A DNA stretch of 34,108 nt from an uncultured Bacteroidota bacterium (GTDB lineage: Bacteria > Bacteroidota > Bacteroidia > 2-12-FULL-35-15), in NCBI GenBank assembly GCA_903881065.1, contig CAIRRW010000506.1, positions 1-34,108 of the forward strand, in the 5' to 3' direction. The position numbers and the translations under genes were made by a program. Numbering within the stretch: position 1 is the stretch's first letter; each line of letters starts with the position of its first letter. The notes under the pieces are model-generated. The model ran no database searches. It worked only from the letters and a program-made list of their open reading frames with translations, and was not told where the DNA came from. Positions 18,487-27,217 of this stretch are shown here, piece after piece.

Positions 18487-21400
18487 TTGAAAACAATTTT
18501 TAAAAATAAAATCTATTTGATTTTTTTCGCTTTCCTGTTATTTGGGATTGCTTATTTTTTGCATCACTCTTTTGACAACAATTCCTCCACATCTGTTTCC
18601 AGATTTGAAACTACGCTGCATTTAAAAGAAAAACGGTTAAATGATGAAATGGCTTTGCTTGCAGCACAAGCAGTAACTAAAAATTACAATCAACTTTTTA
18701 CCGAAAAGCCCGCTTATTATAATGAAATGCTTGAAGAAGATGGCTTGGCATTGTTAATTTATGAGAATGATACATTAAAATTTTGGAGTGATAATTCCAT
18801 TGCGGTTGAAAACTGGATAAAGGAAGTTTGTCTGGATACAAAGATGGCAAAGCTCCATAATGGCTGGTTCGAAGTGATGCACCCAAATACTAATGCCACA
18901 ACCACTAAAACAATTGTAGGGCTAATTTTAATTAAAAATGTTTATCCATATCAGAATAAATATTTGGTAAATGAGTTCCAGAAAGATTTTGATGTTTCTA
19001 CAGAAACTAAATTGCATACAGATCGTCCTAAAAGTAATTATAGCATTAAGAATTCGAAAGGGGAATATTTATTTTCACTTGAGTTTAATCCGGCAGGTTA
19101 TTCCAATAACACATCTGTATTATCGGCATTGCTCAATGTATTAGCATGTCTTTTACTGTTGGTTTTTATGAAGGTGTCTTTCCAAGAGCTAAGTGGAAAA
19201 ATTGGGAAAAACGTATCAGTATTCCTTTTTGTGATAAGCATAGCTATACTTCGTTTTATATCAATTAAGTTTTCCTTACCTGAAAGCTTTTATTCTTTTG
19301 AAATGTTTTCTCCAAAAATATTCGCTGATGCTAATTCAATTTGGCTTTCATCACTAGGTGATTTGTTTGTAAATGTTGTTTTGCTTTTCTATTTGGTATT
19401 TTATGTTTTAAATGAGATAGATTTTAAACTAATTATCTTTCGTATAAAAGGTGCAAGCAGAGTTGTTATTTCTCTAATTCTACTTCTTCTCTTATTCTTG
19501 TTCTCTTGGATAATTACAGAACTATTTACCGGCTTAATTAAAAATTCAAACATTGTTTTCAGTATTAATAATTTATTTAGTCTCAATAGATATAGTTACA
19601 CTGGTATTGTAATCATCGGCCTTTTATTATTCGTTTATTTTTTAATAGTAGACAAAATCGTCGGAATATTAATTGATCTGAAGTTACAAATAATGCAGTA
19701 TTTAATTATTTTCCTTATTTCGTGTTGTTTTCATTTAGTCATTTCGCTTTTTCTTGGCGCATTTGATATAATGGTAGTTGGATTACCTATTATTATAATT
19801 ATATCGATTGCCATTTTAAAAAGAAAACAAACTGTTTATTCTTTTTCAGGTATTGTTTTACTTGTATTTATTTTTTCGCTGTATTCTGTTCATGTTTTTA
19901 TTAAGTATTCGGGAATCAAAGAAAATGAAGCAAGAAAGATTTATGCAGAAAAATTAGCTGCAGAACAGGACCCTGTGGCTGAGCTTTTATTTCAGGATCT
20001 AGATGATGACATTCAAAACGATGTTTTGTTGATGTCATATATTTATCGAATTGATAAACAACCTGCAAATTTTGAAAAACGAATTAAACAGCAATATTTC
20101 AGTGGTTTTTGGGATAAATATGATTTGCACATTGCTCTGTTTGATACCATGTGTCTTCCTGTTTTTAAGTCTCGAAATCCGATCTTTGACAATATCTTTT
20201 ATTTCGATGATTTAATTGAAAGAAAGGGAAAGCCTACATCTTGCGAACATTTTAATTTCATAAAAAACGAATCCGGTAAAATTAGTTATTTAGCGAAGCT
20301 GGATTTTTATAGAAACCAGCAAACGAAGCAAAAGTTTGGAACATTATATTTAGAACTTGATTCGAAATTTATTTCGGATGAAATAGGGTTTCCTGAATTA
20401 TTGCTAGATAAAAATATCGGTTTGTCAGAAGAAATATCCAACTATTCTTATGCTAAATATAAACATCATCAACTTATTAATCAGTACGGAAAACTCACCT
20501 ATGGTTTAACAAGTAAAAATTTTGATGAGAAAAAAAGTAAAAATGAATTTCAGTTTGTAAATTATGAAGACTACAATCATCTTTTGTTTCAGCCAAATCC
20601 GGAAACATTGATTGTATTGAGTAAGCGCACCGAAGGTTTTATAGGGCATGTAACCACATTCTCCTATCTGTTTGCTTTTTTTAGCTTGTTGTTGTTGTTA
20701 GTTTTATTTCTTCGGCAACTTTCATTAGGAGTTTTATTTGAGAATATTTCTTTTAAATATCGAATACAAGCGGTGTTGGTATTAATTGTTTTAATCTCCC
20801 TTGCATTGTTTGGCGGAGGTACCATTTATTATATTAAACAACAGTTCGAAACACAAAATCAGGAAAGCATAAGTGAAAAAATTCATTCTGTTTTAATTGA
20901 CGTTGAAAGTAAATTGGCTGCTGAAGATAATCTGAATAAAAGTCTTACTGATTATGTTTCGTTTATTTTAAAGAAATCTTCGACCGTTTTTTTTACTGAT
21001 ATAAGTTTATACGATGCAAAGGGAAATCTTTATGCATCATCTCGTTCGCAAGTATTTGATGAGGGATTAACTTCAAAGAAAATGAATCCGGAAGCATTTC
21101 TTCAAATTGCTGTTTTAGGGAAAACAGAATTTGTGCATGAGGAACGAATTGGTAAATTAAATTATGTTTCAGCTTATATTCCATTCAAAAATAAAGATGG
21201 AAAATTGCTTGCTTATCTTAATCTGCCTTACTTCGCGAAGCAAAGCAAACTTGAAAAAGAGATTTCTGAATTTCTTGTAGCATTGATAAATATTTATGTT
21301 CTGCTGTTTGCATTATCTATTATTACGGCCATTTTAATTTCTAATTATATTACAAAACCACTTAAGTTAATTCAGGATAAATTAAGTAAAATTAAACTTG

Positions 21401-22194
21401 GCAAAACAAATGAACCTATTGAATGGAGGGAAAAAGATGAGATTGGAAATCTGGTGAGTGAATATAACAGAATGATTGCCGAGTTGGCAAATAGTGCTGA
21501 TTTACTTGCGCGGTCGGAACGTGAAAGTGCATGGCGGGAAATGGCGAAACAAGTGGCGCATGAAATTAAAAATCCATTAACACCGATGAAATTAAGTGTT
21601 CAGCATTTACAGCGTACTTGGAACGACCATGCACCGGACATGAATGAAAAGATGGAACGTTTGACAAAGATTATTATTGAGCAAATTGATACGCTTTCTA
21701 CCATTGCTACTGAGTTTTCCAACTTTGCAAAGATGCCGAAGTCAAATCATGAGAAAATAAATGTGAAAGAGTTGCTACTAAATTGTATTGGGTTATATAA
21801 TGGAATGCAACATATTCACTTCAATTTTTCGTGCGCTGAAAATGAATTGTATTATGTAAATGCGGATAAAGAACAGTTGCTGCGGGTGTTTAATAATCTT
21901 ATAAAAAATGCGATGCAGGCAATCCCTGAACAGCAACAGGGAATTATTAACGTAGCGATAAATATAGAAAACCAACAGATTATTATAAGTATCGCTGATA
22001 ATGGAACTGGAGTGGATGCAGCGCTGACAGATAAAATATTTTCACCGAACTTTACTACAAAAACAGGCGGTATGGGACTTGGTTTGGCGATTGTGAAAAG
22101 CATCCTCGAAGATATTAATGGGGAAATAGGGTTTACCACTAAAAAGGGAGAAGGAAGTGTGTTTTATATCACCTTGCCATGTTTTAAAGGTTGA
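18487..22194 (+). CDS. Very large NtrY-like membrane sensor histidine kinase
   Basis: The 1235-residue protein senses through a long membrane part and should phosphorylate a response regulator. Order: one membrane helix (about 10-27), an external region to about 205, a block of hydrophobic helices (about 210-475), a soluble region (475-710), two more helices (about 710-790), a second external sensor-like region (790-915), a last helix, and a HAMP domain (about 935-1010). The kinase core follows: H-box MAKQVAHEIKNPLTPMKLS with H1025, N-box FNNLIKNAMQAI (N1136), G1 ADNGTGV, F-box FSPNFTTK and G2 GGMGLGLAIVKS. NPLTPMKLS is typical of NtrY kinases. The start is TTG 18487; an in-frame TAA at 18460 and no intervening ATG support it. 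No response regulator gene is adjacent. Confidence 0.9.
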   Translation: MKTIFKNKIYLIFFAFLLFGIAYFLHHSFDNNSSTSVSRFETTLHLKEKRLNDEMALLAAQAVTKNYNQLFTEKPAYYNEMLEEDGLALLIYENDTLKFWSDNSIAVENWIKEVCLDTKMAKLHNGWFEVMHPNTNATTTKTIVGLILIKNVYPYQNKYLVNEFQKDFDVSTETKLHTDRPKSNYSIKNSKGEYLFSLEFNPAGYSNNTSVLSALLNVLACLLLLVFMKVSFQELSGKIGKNVSVFLFVISIAILRFISIKFSLPESFYSFEMFSPKIFADANSIWLSSLGDLFVNVVLLFYLVFYVLNEIDFKLIIFRIKGASRVVISLILLLLLFLFSWIITELFTGLIKNSNIVFSINNLFSLNRYSYTGIVIIGLLLFVYFLIVDKIVGILIDLKLQIMQYLIIFLISCCFHLVISLFLGAFDIMVVGLPIIIIISIAILKRKQTVYSFSGIVLLVFIFSLYSVHVFIKYSGIKENEARKIYAEKLAAEQDPVAELLFQDLDDDIQNDVLLMSYIYRIDKQPANFEKRIKQQYFSGFWDKYDLHIALFDTMCLPVFKSRNPIFDNIFYFDDLIERKGKPTSCEHFNFIKNESGKISYLAKLDFYRNQQTKQKFGTLYLELDSKFISDEIGFPELLLDKNIGLSEEISNYSYAKYKHHQLINQYGKLTYGLTSKNFDEKKSKNEFQFVNYEDYNHLLFQPNPETLIVLSKRTEGFIGHVTTFSYLFAFFSLLLLLVLFLRQLSLGVLFENISFKYRIQAVLVLIVLISLALFGGGTIYYIKQQFETQNQESISEKIHSVLIDVESKLAAEDNLNKSLTDYVSFILKKSSTVFFTDISLYDAKGNLYASSRSQVFDEGLTSKKMNPEAFLQIAVLGKTEFVHEERIGKLNYVSAYIPFKNKDGKLLAYLNLPYFAKQSKLEKEISEFLVALINIYVLLFALSIITAILISNYITKPLKLIQDKLSKIKLGKTNEPIEWREKDEIGNLVSEYNRMIAELANSADLLARSERESAWREMAKQVAHEIKNPLTPMKLSVQHLQRTWNDHAPDMNEKMERLTKIIIEQIDTLSTIATEFSNFAKMPKSNHEKINVKELLLNCIGLYNGMQHIHFNFSCAENELYYVNADKEQLLRVFNNLIKNAMQAIPEQQQGIINVAINIENQQIIISIADNGTGVDAALTDKIFSPNFTTKTGGMGLGLAIVKSILEDINGEIGFTTKKGEGSVFYITLPCFKG

Positions 22195-22308
22195 TTTCTT
22201 TCAAGACGGAATCAATTTTTATACCTTCTTCAACCTCATAATTGCCTTATTACTATAAGGATATAAGTTAATTAGTCAGTTTAGTATTTGTTTTCCTTGA
22301 TAAAAAAC

Positions 22309-22517
22309 TAAGTTCCTTTATTTTATTCGGGGACTCCTTTATTTTAAAAAGGAGTTCCTGTATTTTAAAAGGGAGTTCCTGTATTTAAAACAGGAGCTCC
22401 TGTTTTTAAAAGGGAGTTCCTGTTTTTTATAAGGGAGTTCCTGTTTCTAATAATTGGCTTCCTTTATTTAAAAAGGGAACTCCTGTTTTTTTTAAAGGAA
22501 CTCCTTTATTTTTACTT
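22309..22517. repeat. Array B: ten 21-bp repeats with a GGAGTTCC-type core
   Basis: The CC of each core lies at 22315, 22336, 22357, 22378, 22399, 22419, 22440, 22461, 22482 and 22503: a 21-bp period with a single 20-bp step. Each unit is a core of about 10 bp plus an A/T spacer such as TATTTTAAAA. Units 3, 4, 6 and 7 carry GGAGTTCC. Units 9 and 10 carry its reverse complement GGAACTCC. Unit 5 is the perfect palindrome CAGGAGCTCCTG; units 1, 2 and 8 are degenerate. The array fills most of the 439-bp gap between the convergent histidine kinase and GT39 genes. The rest of the gap holds only two short hairpins, CCTTAT/ATAAGG (22245-22260) and GAAATAG/CTATTTC (22535-22554). Confidence 0.88.
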
Positions 22518-22633
22518 TGAAAAGGTAAAATGAAGAAATAGCCTAAACTATTTCTAATTCCTGTTGTTTTTGAAAGTAGTTTTTTGGTTGAATATCTTAC
22601 TAGTTATATATTAAATGGTCAAGCGCCGAACAA

Positions 22634-24316
22634 TTAATAATTTATCTCGTACAGATAAGCAGGTTCGTCAGTTCCTTCCGTTTTCAGAAGTTTCAATTTT
22701 TCAGGATATTTCTGAACTACAGGTCCAAGCATTCGTTGAATAGTATTAATAATTCGTCCGTTGTTTTTCTTTGGATTCTGACGCAGGTTAGGCATTATAA
22801 CGTATTTCACATTTTCTTTTTTCCAATCCATCAGCACCGTATCTGCATTCTCGGAATTTACAATATACTGACCAACAAACTTTTTGCCCTTACCATATAT
22901 AAAACTCATGTTAGGTTTGCGCGATAATACCTGTGCATCTTTCGGCAAGCTGTCGGCACAGTACTTACTAAGTTTAAGGAAATTTTCCCAATCAGGAGTG
23001 TATCCATAATACATATCTCCACTCATATTTTTCTTTAATGCAACGAAATTTTGTTTCGCATTAATACTTGATTTACCTAAGGAAATAACCAGCATAACGA
23101 TTGAAAACGCGATGAAGAAAAATTGTAATGTCGAATTTCGTTTTGCAAATTCATACATTCCATAAAATAGTACCAGAAAAATAAGGGGAATGGCAATTAT
23201 AATTAATCGCGACTGCATGTTGTTTGCCTGAACACCAAAAAATACGCCACCTACAAGAGCAATCAGATAAATGCTAGAGAAGAAAATAAATTTATTTTTC
23301 TTGTAACTAAAGAATGTAAATACCGCAAGAATTATTGTAGATACAAATGAAAGTGCAGGTAAAGGAGTAATTGTTTCACCATCTAGAACCTCTATGCTGC
23401 CAATCAACCGGAGGTTAAAAATTCGATACATATGATAGGAAACGTACGTATTAAAATTAGCGAAGAAGCGGTCTATCATTCCACCCATATCTTCATGTCC
23501 ACCTTCTGGTTTATACAAGTCTTTTCGTAACATTAGTTCCAGTTGATTTGAATCATTGGCTCCATACATTGAAGTGGTAATTAACTGGTAGATGCCACGG
23601 AATACAAGGTAAGCGGCGAGTGCATAAACGATTTGCTTATAGTTTTTATTTAATAAGAAGTAGAGTAAAACCCCTGCAATGGTAACAAAAGCAATACTCT
23701 TGGAAATAGTTAATACAACAAACATCAATCCGAACAGCAGCCATAATTTATAGTTCTCCTTGAAACCTTCTGCCCATCCTGCTTTCTCGTTGATGTTGTC
23801 AATAATATTAAAGGTGATGTACAAACAGATAGATTGAACAAATAGAAAAAATGTTTCGGTATAGGTCTGACTGGCATAATACTGAACGAAATTATTCACA
23901 GAAATAAATGCAATCAACGCGAAAAGAACAGTATATGGTATGCGTTTGCGGAAAGTGAGATACGTTACCCATACAAAACCGAACTGACAAAGAACAGATA
24001 GAAATTTAAGAGCAACAATATTTAATCCGAATATTCTCATGAAAAAAGAAAGTATCACAGGATAACCTGGCCCTTGAAAATAAGGGAACTTGCCTTCGTT
24101 TATCAACGACCATGCTCGTTCAATATAACTGGAATCATCCCCACCTAATGACACTTTGGAATCGAACAAAAGCAAAGTAAATAATGTAGAAAGAAATAAT
24201 ATTGAGTAAAATACTTTCTTGTCCCTGGCTTCTAGCCATTTATTTAAATTGTCCAGCATACCTGTCTTAACTGGTTGCGAATTTTTCTTATTTGCGGGTT
24301 GATTCTTTTTAGACAT
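22634..24316 (-). CDS. GT39/ArnT-like membrane glycosyltransferase
   Basis: The 560-residue protein has a hydrophilic N-terminus, a membrane helix at about 36-52, and then the loop LGGDDSSYIERAWSLINEGKFPY with a DD pair (D60-D61), followed by GPGYPVILSFFMRIFG. This layout is typical of GT-C enzymes of the dolichyl-phosphate-mannose/ArnT type, which move sugars from polyprenyl carriers on the outer face of the inner membrane. About ten further hydrophobic segments run to residue 420. The final ~130 residues form a soluble domain (YCADSLPKDAQVLSRKPNMSFIYG, KYVIMPNL) of the kind often seen in this superfamily. Donor and acceptor cannot be told. It lies downstream of the six-gene operon but beyond a strong hairpin, so it is probably transcribed separately. 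Confidence 0.8.
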   Translation of the reverse strand: MSKKNQPANKKNSQPVKTGMLDNLNKWLEARDKKVFYSILFLSTLFTLLLFDSKVSLGGDDSSYIERAWSLINEGKFPYFQGPGYPVILSFFMRIFGLNIVALKFLSVLCQFGFVWVTYLTFRKRIPYTVLFALIAFISVNNFVQYYASQTYTETFFLFVQSICLYITFNIIDNINEKAGWAEGFKENYKLWLLFGLMFVVLTISKSIAFVTIAGVLLYFLLNKNYKQIVYALAAYLVFRGIYQLITTSMYGANDSNQLELMLRKDLYKPEGGHEDMGGMIDRFFANFNTYVSYHMYRIFNLRLIGSIEVLDGETITPLPALSFVSTIILAVFTFFSYKKNKFIFFSSIYLIALVGGVFFGVQANNMQSRLIIIAIPLIFLVLFYGMYEFAKRNSTLQFFFIAFSIVMLVISLGKSSINAKQNFVALKKNMSGDMYYGYTPDWENFLKLSKYCADSLPKDAQVLSRKPNMSFIYGKGKKFVGQYIVNSENADTVLMDWKKENVKYVIMPNLRQNPKKNNGRIINTIQRMLGPVVQKYPEKLKLLKTEGTDEPAYLYEINY

Positions 24317-24383
24317 AATTAATTTGTTTGATGGTTTAAAATTAGAGAAAAAAAGGATAGTGGGAAATATTAAAGTAAAATAG

Positions 24384-24439
24384 AACCTCTCACTTTTATT
24401 CTGCTGTCATAAATTATTGCAGAATGAAAATGAGAGGTT
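24384..24439 (-). terminator. 21-bp-stem hairpin ending the six-gene operon
   Basis: Arms at 24384-24404 and 24419-24439 are inverted repeats (AACCTCTC...TTCTGC) with one C-A mismatch and one G-U across 21 positions and a 14-nt loop. On the minus strand the stem is followed by TTCTATTTTACTTTAATATTT, a T-rich but interrupted tail. It lies about 145 nt after the stop of the last TPR gene and before the GT39 gene, a fitting place for a terminator. I saw no TAnnTTTG box on the minus strand in the 268-nt gap. Confidence 0.6.
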
Positions 24440-24584
24440 TAAATAAAGTGTTCTGAAAATATAATTGGCTATTATATTCTGAAGAAATACTATGTGGTGT
24501 TTAACTAAATTCTATAATACTTATATTTTTAAAAAGTACTTTATTTAAAACCTTATCAGGAATGAATAATTAAATATCGATTTT

Positions 24585-25667
24585 CTATTTTATCAATGCC
24601 AATCCTTGCAATGCTGATGTATCACCAGGAGCAAGCATTAATACTTTATTAAACAAGAGTTTAGCTTCTGCTGTTTTGCCTGTTTTGAAATTTGCCCATG
24701 CGTATAATATTAAACCATCGTAACTAAAAGGATATAGATTTACTACTTTCTCGAGATATTGATAAGCAGCGGAATAATCGTTTTTTGAATAATAATAAGA
24801 TCCAAGACCATAATTCGCAAAACTATTTTGAGGATTTATTTCAACAATTTTCTTGTTTTGTTTGCTTATTTCATCATAGTTACCTAATGCACCTAGCGGA
24901 TAATTGATGCCAAAGCGAGGTTCAATAGAATTTGGCTTTAAGTCAATTGCTATCTGATAATATTTAATCGCCTCCTTATTAAGCCCTGAAAGGTAATTTA
25001 ACCATCCCATACGCAAGTTAACATCATAATATTTAAGATCGTAAATGTCTTTTATTGAAGTTATAGCGGAAGCATAATCTTTTTTATATTCAAAATCATA
25101 ACTTTTCGCAAATGCAGCAATTACTTTATCGCTTTGCTTCTCCGACTTGTTTATCTGTTGCCAGGTGTCTCTTAAATAAGGCTCATAACCGGAAGGATAT
25201 AAACTAATTATCTTCTCGAATTGTTTTTTGGCTAGGTCATAGTTCTTTTTGTTGTAATAAATATAGCCTAACTGATAGTTGGAATTAACATCAAGCGGAT
25301 CAACTTCCAATATTTTTTTATAAACTACTTCTAATTCATCCATTTGATTTTGTGCATAAACAGGATAAATGAGTCCAGTTTTTGCTTCAATGGAATAAGG
25401 CATTAATTTAACAGCATTTTGGTAATAAGTAGCAGACTCCTTATTCTTTCCTGCTTTATAGTACAACCAGCCCAACCGAAGATTCTCTTCGTAAGAAGTA
25501 GTTTCATAACTATCCATAAGCGCTTTTATTGCGCCATCATAATCTTTATTTTTTTCAGCTGCATAACTTTTAGAAAAAGCACTTGCCAACTTAACATTTT
25601 GAGCAAACGAATTGTTGATACTCAATAAGAGGATACCTCCGATAATAATTTGTTTGATTTTTTTCAT
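24585..25667 (-). CDS. Exported tetratricopeptide-repeat protein with internal duplication
   Basis: The 360-residue protein starts with a signal peptide (MKKIKQIIIGGILLLSINNSFAQ). The rest is TPR-like helical repeats in two homologous halves of about 155 residues: AFSKSYAAEKNKDYDGAIK...LRLGWLYY at about 29-75 corresponds to AFAKSYDFEYKKDYASAIT...LRMGWLNY at about 185-230, and both continue into KKNYDLAKKQFEKIISLYP / KNDYSAAYQYLEKVVNLYP. No catalytic motif is visible. It probably acts as a periplasmic scaffold or partner protein. It is the last gene of the six-gene minus-strand operon, 17 nt after the TPR/outer-membrane gene, whose N-terminus is also TPR-like, so the two products may work together. 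Confidence 0.75.
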   Translation of the reverse strand: MKKIKQIIIGGILLLSINNSFAQNVKLASAFSKSYAAEKNKDYDGAIKALMDSYETTSYEENLRLGWLYYKAGKNKESATYYQNAVKLMPYSIEAKTGLIYPVYAQNQMDELEVVYKKILEVDPLDVNSNYQLGYIYYNKKNYDLAKKQFEKIISLYPSGYEPYLRDTWQQINKSEKQSDKVIAAFAKSYDFEYKKDYASAITSIKDIYDLKYYDVNLRMGWLNYLSGLNKEAIKYYQIAIDLKPNSIEPRFGINYPLGALGNYDEISKQNKKIVEINPQNSFANYGLGSYYYSKNDYSAAYQYLEKVVNLYPFSYDGLILYAWANFKTGKTAEAKLLFNKVLMLAPGDTSALQGLALIK

Positions 25668-25684
25668 GATTCTAATTGAAGGGT

Positions 25685-27217
25685 TTATTTATTTGTAAAT
25701 TTATTAAAGTTTTTAATTCGTATTCCAATAAAAAAACTGTTGTAATAATAATTAAGTGTTACAGGTAAATTTGTTCGTTTATCTGCAGGAACGGGCAAAG
25801 TAGTTAAATTGTTTTCATAGGTGTAAATTGCAAAAAAGTCAAGATGCTTTCCTGCAGGAATATTGCCAATAATTGAAAGTCGAGAAAGTGTTTTATCTGA
25901 TGAATTATTTATGAAAAGTCCGTTCCCTTCAATAATATTATTATTTGTATCGTCTTTTTGTTTATCATTAAAATCAACCAAATAGTTTAATGTAAACGAA
26001 ATCTTACTAGTAGGCATAAATGTAATATAAGGTGATATTGCTGCCCTTCCTTCAGCCGAATCAATAGTATAAACATAGTGTGCATCACATCCAATTACAA
26101 GTCGGTTATTACCAAATGGGGCATAGGATATAGAAAGAGTACTCTGTACCCTCTTAGTGTTGTTAATATTTGAAAAAGTATTTCCAAGAGCTAAAGATAG
26201 ATTGGAAATGTATTTCGAGACAGTAAATGCCTCAACAAAATAACTACTATGTGAGGTTGATTGTGAACTTAGTAATTTTGGGTTGAATGGTACTTCTACA
26301 ACTGTAGGAGGACCCATAGGAGGATGACCAATAATAGTACCAAATACAGTATTTTCTGTTTTGTGAAGAATATTACTACTAATATAATGTACTGCTGGTG
26401 ATATACTCCAATTTTTTTTTAAAGGAATATTTGCTCCCAGATAATATTGATATTGATTGGTAATATCGTCATTATTATTTATTATTGGTGCAGAAAAATG
26501 GTTGGTTGAATTCACTGGAAAAGGAGGAGGGTCGTGTAAATCAAAAGTTTTAAAGCCATGATTATAATGCGAACTTTCCTGATTAAAATAGGTAAAGGCA
26601 TGAAATAAATAAATCCTATTCTTTACGTAATGCCCCAAAGCAACCTGAAAATACTTGGCGGTGGAATAATGGATTGAATCAGTTTTATTTACAGTAATTG
26701 AATCATTATTGCGAATATTATTTAATTGTTCAGGATGTGGGTTTTCTAAATAAGATGAACTTGGCTGTTTAACACCACCACTCATCTGTATTAAAGCTAG
26801 TGATGATATTTTATCTATTCCTGTTTTAGCTATCAACTCGGTATCAAATGACTTACTTAGAACTCGCGCATCAACATATCTGCCTGAATAAATATAACAA
26901 TAGTATAGATATTCTTTCGAAAGATTATCACCTGAATAAAACGTTAAAGCCTTCTGAAATTGTTTAGTGGCAAACAGATATTTTTTTTTCTCATAATAAG
27001 CAATCCCGAGTCTCAAACGCAAATAGTAATAATCAAAATCCTTTTTTATTGCTTTGTTAGAGAAGGTAATAAGTTCGTTCCAATTCTTGTCAATATAAAG
27101 CTGATAAGATTTTTTTTCAACAAAGGCCGTATTTAGTGTGTCTTGGGCATAAGTTTTCCCTAAAGTAAAAATGAAAAGTAAGATAATTATTCTCCGATAT
27201 TTTCCGCTGAAATCCAT
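25685..27217 (-). CDS. Outer-membrane beta-barrel protein with N-terminal TPR region
   Basis: The 510-residue protein has a signal peptide (cleavage near GKTYAQD, residue 24), a TPR-like segment (about 28-130: LRLRLGIAYYEKKKYLFATKQFQKAL), a linker, and from about 185 a long series of alternating polar/hydrophobic strands with many aromatic residues, ending in strands LNYYYNSFFIGIRIKNF. This suggests a periplasmic TPR domain on an outer-membrane barrel, a general layout also known from YaiO-type proteins; I see no specific family signature. The start codon overlaps the end of the upstream urea-transporter/M23 gene by 31 nt, which points to translational coupling. A role as outer-membrane channel or receptor for the operon's substrate is inference. 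Confidence 0.65.
   Translation of the reverse strand: MDFSGKYRRIIILLFIFTLGKTYAQDTLNTAFVEKKSYQLYIDKNWNELITFSNKAIKKDFDYYYLRLRLGIAYYEKKKYLFATKQFQKALTFYSGDNLSKEYLYYCYIYSGRYVDARVLSKSFDTELIAKTGIDKISSLALIQMSGGVKQPSSSYLENPHPEQLNNIRNNDSITVNKTDSIHYSTAKYFQVALGHYVKNRIYLFHAFTYFNQESSHYNHGFKTFDLHDPPPFPVNSTNHFSAPIINNNDDITNQYQYYLGANIPLKKNWSISPAVHYISSNILHKTENTVFGTIIGHPPMGPPTVVEVPFNPKLLSSQSTSHSSYFVEAFTVSKYISNLSLALGNTFSNINNTKRVQSTLSISYAPFGNNRLVIGCDAHYVYTIDSAEGRAAISPYITFMPTSKISFTLNYLVDFNDKQKDDTNNNIIEGNGLFINNSSDKTLSRLSIIGNIPAGKHLDFFAIYTYENNLTTLPVPADKRTNLPVTLNYYYNSFFIGIRIKNFNKFTNK

Noticed and set aside
22309-22517. Array B as a CRISPR array
   Set aside because: Units are only 21 bp, the spacer part is A/T-rich and nearly constant rather than unique, core orientation varies, and no cas genes are nearby.
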